Below are positions 21,484 through 32,500 of a stretch of DNA of 64,000 nucleotides, piece after piece; within the stretch, counting starts at the first letter, position 1, and each line of letters starts with the position of its first letter. The DNA is taken from positions 5,580,001-5,644,000 of the forward strand of contig LR990067.1 in NCBI GenBank assembly GCA_905147135.1. The letters run 5' to 3'. The position numbers and the translations under genes are program-made. Source of the DNA: Blastobasis lacticolella (Eukaryota > Arthropoda > Insecta > Lepidoptera > Blastobasidae). Under the pieces are notes generated by a model. That model saw nothing but the letters and a program-made list of their open reading frames with translations. It had not been told where the DNA came from and ran no database searches.

Positions 21484-21734
21484 TAGAATTCGTCTAAGCT
21501 GAAATTACGCGCCCCACTATCGCATTTTTAAAATATGGACGCAATACATATACAAATGCCGTTGTAATTGGTCATTCAGTTGCCGGTGCGACTCAAACGT
21601 AGGAGCACGCGTCGTTCGATTGGACCAGTCGACGCTCCCACACAGATGAAGTGTCGTTATTAATACTTGCACTCACACATCGCAATCAACTAATTAAGTA
21701 GTGGGACGCGTCAATTCAGCTTAGACAAGCTCTA
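21484..21734 (+). mobile_element. TIR MITE (gagctcgtctaa type)
   Basis: Left end TAGAATTCGTCTAAGCTG and right end cagcttagacaagctcta are inverted repeats; internal gacgcaatacatatacaaat and tcattcagttgccggtg are shared with 26749, 33257 and 37261. A TA at each border suggests a TA target duplication, as in Tc1/mariner-derived MITEs. Confidence 0.7.
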
Positions 21735-21774
21735 CAGGGCTGGCACACCCCGAAGAAAAAAAAGCGACAATTTT

Positions 21775-22561
21775 TGCCATTGAATGGACGAAATTTTCAT
21801 CCTTTCCATTCATTGGTCGTCCCCGCGTGGTTAGTTTGGTAACGTCCAGTAAACGTCCGAAAACGATAGAAACACTACGTGCGAAATACTGAGCAGTTCC
21901 GTTACCACGTCGCTACGTTCGCCAGCTGACAATAAGCTGTCCCCTCCGCGCCCAATAATGTTAACATCCGATCATCACCTGCCCGAAGACCATCAAGAAG
22001 CATTGACCACATTAGAAGAGCCGCCCGAAGCTACAACTTCCATGGAAGACAAGCCCGAAGCATCAACTTCCATGGAAGACAAGCCCGAAGCATTAACTTC
22101 CATGGAAGAGCAGCCCGAAGCATCAACTTCCATGGGAGACAAGCCCGAAGTATCAACTTCCATGGGAGACAAGCCCAAAGCATCAACTTCCATGGGAGAC
22201 AAGTCCGAAGCATCAACTCCCATAGAATATCAGCCCAAATTAGAATAATACTCTACTACTACAAACCGTGGTTTAAATCGTCGACAACTATCCACCACCT
22301 GCCCGATAAAATGATTTGGAAAATTTACGTGACTTGACATACGACGATCTGATGAACTGTAAGCGAGTGTGTCTTCGCTGGGAGAGCCTGGCGAAGGAAA
22401 TCGGTGAGAGGTTCTGGAAGATTGAGTACACGCCCGGAATTATCGAGCCTGTTACGATATTATCATTGCTGAAGGGTGGACGACTAAGTGGGAAATTGCG
22501 TACGGCCACATCAACGGTTTCAAGAGTCTTCAATATAAATTATATGATAAGCCCACGCTAA
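21775..22561 (+). pseudogene. Broken F-box gene with 30-bp coding minisatellite
   Basis: Upstream, 21805-21830 repeats the cattggtcgtcccc block found before the intact F-box genes. An ATG at 21958 opens 96 codons. These begin with a HHLPED motif, like the family's NHLPEE, then carry about six or seven imperfect 10-residue units of the EDKPEASTSM type before a TAA at 22246-22248. A second F-box start (TTIHHLPDKMI) follows in another reading at about 22280-22315. A one-base frameshift leads into the rest of the F-box (LTYDDLMNCKRVCLRWESLA, then ERFWKIEY), ending at 22561. I read this as a family member disrupted by repeat expansion, a stop and a frameshift. A translated acidic repeat peptide remains possible. 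Confidence 0.6.
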
Positions 22562-22594
22562 GTCCGAATCGCTTAATAAAAAATAAAAAAATAT

Positions 22595-22905
22595 CTGTAT
22601 GGCAACTTTTTGAACGTCATTCATAAAAGTCGTAACAAACAATTTGATTTCTGTAGGATTGTTTATTTTCGTAAGTTATTAAAAATATTATTAAATACTG
22701 GGCAAAACAATTAAAAAGAAAGTGCGGGAGATAATTTTCAGCATGATTAATAATTTATACAAACTAAAAGTACAAGTTCAAGCTAATAGTGACCAGTAAC
22801 TGAATGTTTACAAGGACTGACAAGGACAGATTATCCCCAGATTATTGCCATGTCCACCCTTTATAACTTTTACTACTGTCAGTCAATACGGGCTTATCGT
22901 GGTAG
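22595..22905 (+). repeat. Dispersed element, inverted partner at 34177-34510
   Basis: From gtatggcaactttt to cgggcttatcgtggta the segment matches the reverse complement of 34177-34510, including tgtttacaaggactgacaag and ctgtaggattgtttattttc. About 310 bp and non-coding. Confidence 0.6.
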
Positions 22906-23104
22906 TATTATACCTACCTACTATCCTACGACACAGTATTTAATTTGTATGTAGCTTTCGCCTGCGACTACGTCCGCTTGAAACTAAAGAGTTTTTGTGT
23001 TCCAAATACAGAAAAGTGTCGGATCCACGATTCCTATGAAGTGAGGATTTGAACCACTCTTATGCACTCTACCAGCACTGCGGCATGGCCGATCTAGGAT
23101 GTAG

Positions 23105-23235
23105 CCAGACAGTTGATACTAATCTTTAAGCAATATAAAATAAAGTCGCTATTTGGATGCGGGCGATGTGGTCGGATGTCCAACCGATGTCCAACCAATT
23201 CGTAAAGCGACTACTTATATTTAAAACTAACTTTT
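23105..23235 (+). mobile_element. Short aaaataaagtcgc-type element
   Basis: Contains tataaaataaagtcgctatt, gatgtggtcggatgtccaac and gtaaagcgacta; relative of 6955-7125. Confidence 0.5.
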
Positions 23236-23552
23236 CAGGGTCTTTCATCCGTGCGCAGTTTGGATATCTGTAACCAATGAACTTCCCCGCGGGATCCTAT
23301 TATTTTCCCGGGATACAAAGTTACGTAGCCTATATAATTCGGGAATAATGTAGCTTAAACAATTCTTAGAAACAAACAAAATGTTTGTAGGTGAATTTCT
23401 TCTTCATTCTTCTTTAGAATTTCTTCTTCAATTTATCATCTCTATAGCATTCTTGTAAGACCACTTAAAATGACCTGAGTGACTCTCACTCACCAGCTTA
23501 AGTTGTTTTTTTACGTTTGACTACGAATAGCAAGAAATAACTTAGTCAACAA

Positions 23553-24355
23553 CTTAAGCTATGCAGACGACATGGTGCTGCTCAGTCCGTCGATAAGAGG
23601 GTTGAAAGAATTACTGGCAACCTGCGAGACATATGCGGAGGCACACGGTTTAAAATACAACCCGAAAAAGAGTGAAATTCTAGTGTTCAAAGCACCTAGA
23701 CAGGAGTCACGCTGTGTGCCACCGGTATGTCTTAACGGTACAGTACTTAATATAGTAAATAAATTTAAGTACCTAGGGCACATTGTCACTAGCGACCTAC
23801 GGGACGATAGCGACATTGAGCGCGAGCGCAGGGCGTTGGCAGTGAGGAGCAATATGCTCACCCGCAGGTTTGCTCGCTGCACGACAGACGTCAAAGTGAC
23901 TTTGTTCAAGGCGTTTTGTCAGTCATTTTACTCGAGCGGCCTGTGGGTGTCATACACGCGCCGATCCTATAACGTCCTGCGTGTTCAATACAATAATGTA
24001 TTTAGGATGCTGTTGCGACTGCCGCCGCGCTGCAGTGCGTCGGGCATGTTCGCGGAGGCGCGCACGGATGGCTTTCACGCCCTCATGCGCAAGAAAGCAG
24101 CCTCTCTACTGCAGCGCCTGCGTGGCAGTCGGAACACCATCCTAAAGATGATAGCCAATAGGCTCGACTGCCCTATCCAAAGGCATTGGATAGAGCTAGC
24201 TATAGGCCTCAAATAATGTTACCTACAAAATAATCTTACTAATGTTACTAACATAACATATAAGTACAATTGTTACTAATATAATACTAACAAGTTATGG
24301 ATCAATGGTCTGAAATAAATATATTTTAATTTAATTTAATTTAATTTAATAAGTC
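23553..24355 (+). pseudogene. 5'-truncated LINE, reverse transcriptase C-terminal part
   Basis: The frame is open from the YADD catalytic box (tatgcagacgac just before the ATG at 23572) to a stop at 24216. It includes LKYNPKKSEILVFKA and FKYLGHIVTSDLRDDSDIE, then the CSASGMFAEARTDGF motif shared with the fragment at 2618-2910. The palm N-terminal half and everything before it are missing. A (tttaa)n run at about 24328-24352 marks the 3' end. It is a recent but dead-on-arrival copy, with no internal stop in 214 codons. The clade is uncertain (CR1/L2-like). Confidence 0.8.
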
Positions 24356-24426
24356 ATGTAAAACCTCCAGGGTGCGTCTTTGCTAATATTCTGCCGCAGG
24401 AGTCGCCACATGTAGCGAGAGTCGAT

Positions 24427-24512
24427 GATAGAAATTCAGAGTAGATTAGCACCAACCCATAACGCTCATGGGTGTCGTACAAGGCGACTAATGTTTTCGA
24501 GGCAAAACGGCC
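24427..24512 (+). repeat. Head of a GATGAT-tailed element, cut by a MITE
   Basis: Contains gtagattagcaccaaccc and gtcgtacaaggcgact of the family, then stops at the border of the MITE at 24517. The expected downstream half is not found after 25105. Confidence 0.55.
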
Positions 24513-24516
24513 CTAT

Positions 24517-25105
24517 ACCTTGTCTAAAATAGGATGATAATTTTGACAATTCACAGTAGGGATGGGGTAATGTAAAATCGTTAATGAATCTATTCGATTA
24601 TCGATTATCATTCTCATAGAACTTGGAATCGATAGTTGCATGGGTATTCAGTACATGTTATACAAAATAAACTATTTATTTTCTATTGAAATAATAATTT
24701 ATTAATACGACATTAAAAACCCTTCCACAACGACGATTTCGACCCGTGCGTATCACTATTCGGTCAGTCATCCTATTACGTAGAATACGCGCGACTCGAA
24801 TTCGTTGTTGTAAAAGGTATCTTAGGGTGAAATCCAAACAAGGAATAAGAGTTTAGTTACAAAAAATAATAAGGTTACCTAAATATAAATTTTAAATACT
24901 CGATAATATTATATCAATACCGATTTTCGATTGTCTGTTGTTATTCGTTATTCGTGACACTTCACTAAAGGGGCGGGGCCTGTCTATGAAGTACGACATT
25001 TTCCGTAGTACATTTACCGAAAAAAAAACACGAAACTTCATAGGCGTGCGCCAAAGACCAACAATTTGTGAGCTGTCAAAATTATCATCCTATTTTAGAC
25101 AAGGT
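24517..25105 (+). mobile_element. MITE, ccttgtctaaaat family, copy A
   Basis: Terminal inverted repeats of about 33 bp: ccttgtctaaaataggatga on the left, and tcatcctattttagacaagg on the right. The bases outside (ctata and tatag) suggest a TA or TATA duplication. About 590 bp with no transposase. A 90% or better look-alike lies at 25726-26313. Confidence 0.8.
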
Positions 25106-25725
25106 ATAGTGATTGCTTGCGAACCTTGCATTTTGTCGAAGACACAAAATATTATATACTTACTTAGCTACATTCTTTTTATATCTTATCTTATTTTATC
25201 TTAGCGCACGCGTGCGCTTAAGCTAATCAATACAGAAATTAAAAAAATAAAAATGACAATAATCTGTATTCTAGCAATATGTCATCTGTCACTGTCACCC
25301 ACGGATGTCAACATATCGATAGTGATGAGCAGTGGGATATCGATTGTAATTTTGATTTCGATAAGAAAAGTAAAGTAAAGTAGCTGTTGCACGAAGCTTC
25401 GTTTGTGTGGACACAGGAGTCTCTCGCTTTTGCGAATATCTTTTTTACAGGCGTAAATTTAGGTGATCTAACTTACAAACGAGAGTCCAACCTAAGAAAA
25501 TATGGATGAAATGTGTAAATAACGCATACAAGATGAAAAGAGTGAGTGAGCACCCCGATGATGAATGGTAAGGTTCAATGGAGAAGGCCTAGGGCAATGA
25601 TTTTTCATTCATTCTTTCTAACTAACTTTCTAACTAATAGGTACCTAAATAGCTTACTATAAATTTATATATAATATTTTCAATAAATGTAGATTTCGAT
25701 GTTTTCCTTTCCTTTATCGACTATA
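25106..25725. other. Gene-free spacer between two MITEs
   Basis: No gene recognised; AT-rich. Confidence 0.35.
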
Positions 25726-26313
25726 CCTTGTCTAAAATAGGATGATAATTTTGACAGATCACAGTAGGGATGTGGTTGTGTAAAATCGTTAATGAATCTA
25801 TTCGATTATCGATTTTCATTCTCATAGAACTTGGAATCGATAGTTACATGGTTATGCGATACGTATTATACAAAATAAACTATTTATTTTCTTCTGAATT
25901 AATAATTTATTAATACGATATTAAAAACCCTTCTACAGCGACGATTATGACACATGTGTATTTCTATTCGGTCAGTCATCCTATTACGTAGAATACGCAC
26001 AACTCGAAATTGTTGTTGTGAAAGGTCTCTTAAGGTGAAATCCAAACAAAGAATAAGAGTTTAGTTACAAAAAATAATAAGGTTACCTATACGTTAATTT
26101 TAAATATTCGATTATATTACATCAATATCGATTTTCGATTGTCTGTTGTTATTCGTTATTCGTGGCACTTCACTAAAGGGGCGGGGCCTGTCTATGAAGT
26201 ACCACATTTTCCGTAGTACATTTTACCGAAAAAAAAACACAAAACTTCATAGGCGTGCGCCAAAGACCAACAATTAGTGAGCTGTCAAAATTATCATCCT
26301 ATTTTAGACAAAG
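25726..26313 (+). mobile_element. MITE, ccttgtctaaaat family, copy B
   Basis: Same TIRs and interior as copy A, with the right border slightly decayed (agacaaagcata). It ends about 190 bases before the CWC27 start codon, so it forms the edge of that gene's promoter region. Confidence 0.8.
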
Positions 26314-26500
26314 CATACGAATGGTACAACCCTAGTTGAGTGATCGAGTGTGTCGGTGTTTGATTTTGTTTGTTGATTATTTAGTTTTTATCAACGAAAA
26401 TGTACTTAAAATACGTGTTATTGAAAAAGAACGTTTGAATAAAATATATTGACAAAGTTTTTTTCGTTCTAGTGTTGTATTCAGTTGTTAAACATCGAAA
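26314..26500 (+). promoter_or_regulatory. CWC27 proximal promoter and 5' UTR
   Basis: Only about 187 bases lie between MITE copy B and the CWC27 ATG. The region has no strong TATA box; a tcagttg string at 26481 is a possible initiator. The context before ATG is cgaaaATGA, with a purine at -3. Promoter role inferred from position. Confidence 0.4.
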
Positions 26501-29500
26501 ATGAGTAATATTTACATACAAGAACCTCCTGCGTTGGGAAAGGTAAGATTTTTTGGTTTAAATTTAAAAGAACGTACAATATTTTAAGCGTTACAAATTA
26601 TTTCATGGACACCTTCATTGACTTATAATAATACTTGCAGTGTATTGCACATAAGATTTTTAGGTTAGTATTTGTATGGTCATTAATTGGTATTTTAATA
26701 TAAAAAATAATAACTAATACCTATCACATTACGCCTTACTATTTAACGTAGAGCTCGTCTAGTCTAAAATGACGCGCCCCACTACTTAATTCGTTGATTT
26801 CGATGTGTGAGTGCAAATATTAATAACAACACTTCATCTGTGTGTGTGGGAGCGTCGACTGCTCCAATCAAACGACGCGAGCTCCTACGTTGGTGTCTCA
26901 CCGGCAACTGAATGACCAATTACAACGGCATTTGTATATGTATTGCGTCCATATTTTAAACTTGCTTGTGTGCATTAATGCGATAGTGGGGTGCGTCATT
27001 TAAGATAAGACGAGCTTTACCTAGTATTTCATACAATTACTTGATTTAATAACATTAGGTAAGTTAGATGTTAGAAATTTATTACTCTGAGGGAATAGAT
27101 ACCTGCTCCTTAGTTGTCGCTTCCTCAGTTCGGCCTCCAAAACAGTCAAGAAATCACAAACCACATAATAATATTTAAGATTGGTGTGTCACAAACGGAC
27201 CCAAAATACTTGACATAAGCCCATATCTGGGTCCTTTCTAACCAACTCCAAGATGAGATCTCCAAGTCGAGAACCAGTCTCAGTTTTAGATACTTACACC
27301 TATTATTACGATGTATAAGCGATATCTACAACTCCATAAAATATACTAAAATTTGCTGTTTATTTCAATAAATAATAAATACAGTGCCAAAACATATCTT
27401 TAAAGGGTGGGCTTATTCCATGTCGTAAGTAATAAATAATATAAATTTTTGAAGTTATAATTAATCAGATTCATGACTCTCATGAGTCGTGAACATCAAG
27501 TTGATTTCTATATTTAGTTTTAAAACTTACTCTCACATAACTATGTTGTAGTGAAGGGTAAAAGTAAATTCAACACTGCACCAACATGAATGGCATACAC
27601 CAATCATACAGCCAGTATTATGTAAATCTTGTCACAAACCCCCTACCATGGAATGGCGAACCCCTGAGGGTTTGGCATCCCACTTTGAGATCTCCTGGTA
27701 TTTACTATAGATGTTACCATATTTTTATTTCTAGGTTCTCCTAAAAACATCAGCAGGGGATATTGACATAGAGTTATGGACAAAGGAGGCCCCAAAAGCT
27801 TGTCGAAACTTCATTCAGCTATGCATGGAAGGATACTACAATGGTGTGTATATATATTTATTTAACTGTTTATTATACAAAATAATGATATACCGAGAAA
27901 TATAATAATATAAAAGACAAAACAGGTTAATAATGTATCATTCATATACTTCATTATGTCAAATTTCTATGTTATGCCTACCCCAGTGACAGTTGGAGGC
28001 ACTCCACTTTAAGTTGTTGACGAATATACATACCTAGGACTAGGTCCCAATTACCGCAGTGTCACAAGACAAAGGTTTTTGACCAATGTGTGTTGCCAGT
28101 AATGACCTACAGAACAGAGCTGTAGCCGCTCACAATGGGCCTTGTAAGAAGTCATTGGCAATATATATATACTGATATTTGTGGTTATGATTTATTTATT
28201 TACGAAAGCTGCAGCCGAAGCTGTGTAGAGCCAGAATGAAGGCCAGATATATTTGTAGTTATTTTTTATTTATTTACGAAAGCTGCAGCCGAAGCTGTGT
28301 AGAGCCAGAATGAAGGCCAGATAGATGTTTTCACTTTTTCATTTTTTCAGGAATAATATTCCACGGTAGTTATTTTTTATTTATTTACGAAAGCTGCAGC
28401 CGAAGCTGTGTAGAGCCAGAATGAAGGCCAGATAGATGTATTTACTTTTACATTCTTTCAGGAACAATATTCCACAGAGTGGTACCGGAGTTTATTGTGC
28501 AGGGTGGCGATCCCAATGGCGATGGCACCGGGGGAGAATCCGTTTATGGGGAGACATTTAAGGTATGTATGGTATACAATATCGATCAAAAGTTTATTTA
28601 TTGTAAAAAGAAAGTATTTATTGAGAATAAATACTCATACATAAAACTCATGCTGAGCTGAGTTCTAATTTGGCATGACAGCACAATAATCACCTTAAAT
28701 TTTAATTGAATGTACCCTAGTTATACCAATCATTGTTGATATTGTTACAACTTTACAATTGTATCAAAATAATATGAAAGAAACTGAAAATATCCTAGGT
28801 TACATGTTATTGGATTCCTATTTCCTCAATTGTACTCTTATTTGGTCCATCTTCAATGGTACTTAAGTGGTGTAATAGGTACTATCTTTCGCAACAGGAC
28901 GAGTTCCACTCCCGCCTTCGGTTCAACCGCCGTGGACTGGTAGCCATGGCCAATGCTGGGAAGGATGACAACGGCTCCCAATTCTTCTTCACACTCGCTG
29001 CCACACCTGAGCTGCAGAATAAGCATACCATCTTCGGGAAGGTCACTGGTTGGTACTTCTTTTATTCTTTTGTGCTACTTACTTACTGACAAACAAGCAA
29101 ACCCACCTGATAAAAAGTAAACAAATAGTAATCATCTTTGCTGTAATTTCCCGGTTGTGCAGACGCGTGCGAGGGGCCGGGGTCCACCTTGACCATGGTC
29201 CAAGATTTAGCAGATCAGATAATTTTAATGGACCCACTGCCATTTGACCTCCGTGACCCTGCTACCAGGGGAAACTGACCAGATTGACATAGACATAGAC
29301 ATGATTTATTTTGACATCACAAAAATCCATAAGCATTTCTTCTTAATATAATTATCATGGAGCATGGTTACACATTCAGTCACCTGAATGTGCAGATTTC
29401 ATCATAATGTTTTCCCTTACCATATATAAGAGCATGGCTTAGCATGGCTTAGCAACTAATGTACATAACTCAGAAAAGAGAGAGCGAGAGCACAACCGGG

Positions 29501-32500
29501 ACATTAACACCAATTTTGACGACCTGAGTGGTTCAATGGTCAACATGGCCGGTCTGCCACGCAAGAGGTCCCGGGTTCGATTCCCGGCCGGGCAGAAATT
29601 GAAATGATGAATTTTAATTTCTGTTACGGGTCTGGGTGTTCTATGTATAATAAGTATGTATTTAAAAAAGTATTTAAGTAGTATATCAGTTATCTAGCAC
29701 CCATAGCACAAGCTTTGCTTAGTTTGGGGCTAGATGGCGCTGTGTGAATTTGTCCACGAATAAAAAAAAAAAATATATATATATACATATATAATATATA
29801 TTAGTACACATTGTTCATCTTGCAATATTCTGTTCCAGGAGAAACAATCTACAATGTCCTCAAACTGGCCGATGGTCTGATAGGCCCTGACGATAGACCG
29901 GAGCACCCCCATAAGATAACAGAGACCACTGTCCTGATCAACCCATACACTGACATCGAGCCAAGGGTCAGTGAGGCCCCGGTCGCTGAACCGGTTAAGA
30001 AGAAGAAGAAGGAACCACAGGCTGTGAAGTGAGTTGAGTTACAAGTTACGGTAGAAATACACAGGGAGCCCAGTGGTTCTAACTTGCTTGTCAGTGGGGG
30101 ATCGCCGATAATTTGTGCTTCGTGCCTCTGTACGGAGTCCAATGGTCAGCAGTTTCAAAGACCCAAAGATGGGAACAATATTCAATACTGATGGAAAGTG
30201 GTCACCGCTGGCTATGAACATTAGCCCGCCTGATAGATATTAAGGAGTTGTGGCTTTTTCTTTTTTTTTATTCTACAGTCTGACAAACGTGCAGACTAAG
30301 TAAGCGGTAACCGTCGCCCATAACATTGACGATTCATGCATTTAGGTTGCAGGTAACAAAAATGCAGAACCGCAGGTGCGATGTTACTGTGAGTTATTGC
30401 ACTGGCTACCTAAACCTTCAATCCAGAACACAATGCAAGCATTGTTTGTTGGCGTCTAGAAATGGATAAGGCGGTGGTACTTAACCAGGCGGACTCCTCA
30501 GTAAAAAACCTGATATGGTTTCCATGGCTTTTCGATCAGGTTATGGTTTCTAACAGGCCATAAGCGTGTTGATTGATAGTCTATGCTGCTATGGAATTCT
30601 GGTTCTTATGCTAGTTCTTTTAGGGCAGATACGGCTGCCATTTCATGTATCAGAAGGTATTTCACACATTGCACGCATTGTTTGACATTATGCTCTCTCC
30701 TCTTAAAAGTAGTTTTTTCTTTCCTCATTTGAGGAAGAAATAAAAAATAAAAAATAATGTCCCCACTATGCGCTCGCACACAAGAGCCTGGTGTCCGCCT
30801 TCATAATCATAGCATAATCCAGGATTTGGCAGTACAATACACTGGAGCGACTGCCATCTGACCTCCGTGACCCTGCTACCAGGGGAACCTGACTGAATGT
30901 CTAGGTGTCATCATAATGTTTCCCTCACCGTAAAAGCATCGGCTAGCAATCAACTAATGTACATAACTCAGAAAATTTTTATTGGTACATGGCCGCAGTA
31001 GTATTCGAACCCAATACCTCTCGCTTACGAGTCGGATACCCAAACCGCTCGGACACCAATTCCCCCCACCCTTGCCTCATTGACCGTACCCCACTCTTTC
31101 TCCACCCCAGGAACTTCGGTCTCCTCTCATTCGGTGAGGAAGCAGAGGAGGACGAGGGCGAAGCTCTAGAGTACCGCGGGAAGCCGAAGTCCACGCACGA
31201 CCTCACCGACGACCCGAAGCTCAGTAAGAAGACTGCTGCAGGTGGGTTATATTATACAGTACTAGGTTATAAATAGTTCTAGTAGTTCTAGTGGACCCGG
31301 CGCGATTTCGTTCGCGTGGCGTCCTATCCTACACCTACCCTACACCTAACCTTCACCTACCCTTCACCTACCCTTCACCTACCCTTCACCTACCCTATAC
31401 CTACCCAACACCGACCCTACACCTGACATTTTTTTTGCTAACTTGGAGAAAGTATACTATATACTTAACTTACTGCGCTGGCTCAGCGACCCAAAGTAAT
31501 AATAATAATAATAAATAATCGTGGACAATTTCATATAGCGCCATCTAGCCCCAAACTAAGCAGAGCTTGTACTACGGGTGCTAACTAACTGATATACTAC
31601 TTATATACTTTTAAATACATACTTATTATACATAGAACACCCAGACCCGTAACAGAAATTGAAATTCATCATTTTAAATTTCTGCCCGGCCGGGACCTCT
31701 TGCGTGGCTAACTGGCATGTTGACCACTGAATCACTGAGGTCGTCAAAGTGGATCTTGGCCTCTGACACCAGAGATCGCTACCTCTTCCTATCCTGCGCC
31801 ATCTCCTGCTAATCAAGGGTTATATTCAGTATTTTTATTTTGAGGGGGGAACTCAGGATCCTTCCTACTCTTACATTGGTGCGGGTACCAAGAGAGGATT
31901 AGCTTGTATATATCTCAAGACATGGCTTTGGAAGATTCTCAAGTCGAAGTGCAAAGCTCACTCCTGTAAAGAAATGCCAATGATCATCGGTCAATCCCGG
32001 TTTCTACTGCGGGTCCGTTTTCCTATTATAAAATAGAGGGCCTTGACCAAGATCCAGAATTTGGCAAATCAGGTAATTACAATGGAGGAGCCTCATGACC
32101 TCCGTGTCACTATTAACATGAGAACCCAACCAGATTGGATCAAGGTTACACATTCAGTCGCCTGAATGTATAAAAAATAAAAAATTATTCTTATAATCTG
32201 TGTAGTATTAATAATATACAGTCACGGGGAGCCAACGACGTCTGTTAACGGAGCAAAACGACAGGGGCGGATGTTTTTTTTATTGCCAAGGAAGGCACAC
32301 GGACGGTTCACCTGACGGAAAGCGGCCACCGTGGTCCAGGACATCTGCAACCTAAGGGAAGCGAATGCGGTGACGGCCTTTAGGTAGGTAGGTAGACCTG
32401 TAGACGTGCCATTTGAAGCACCTCATGTTAAGTGGATGTGAACGAATAAAGTTGATTTTGAATAGGTCTTAGGAGGCATTCATGTTCTGAAATAGATGAT

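Noticed and set aside
21993..22223. Minus-strand repeat ORFs over the minisatellite
   Set aside because: A 30-bp array without stops opens several frames at once. Only the plus frame starts beside the F-box-like motif.
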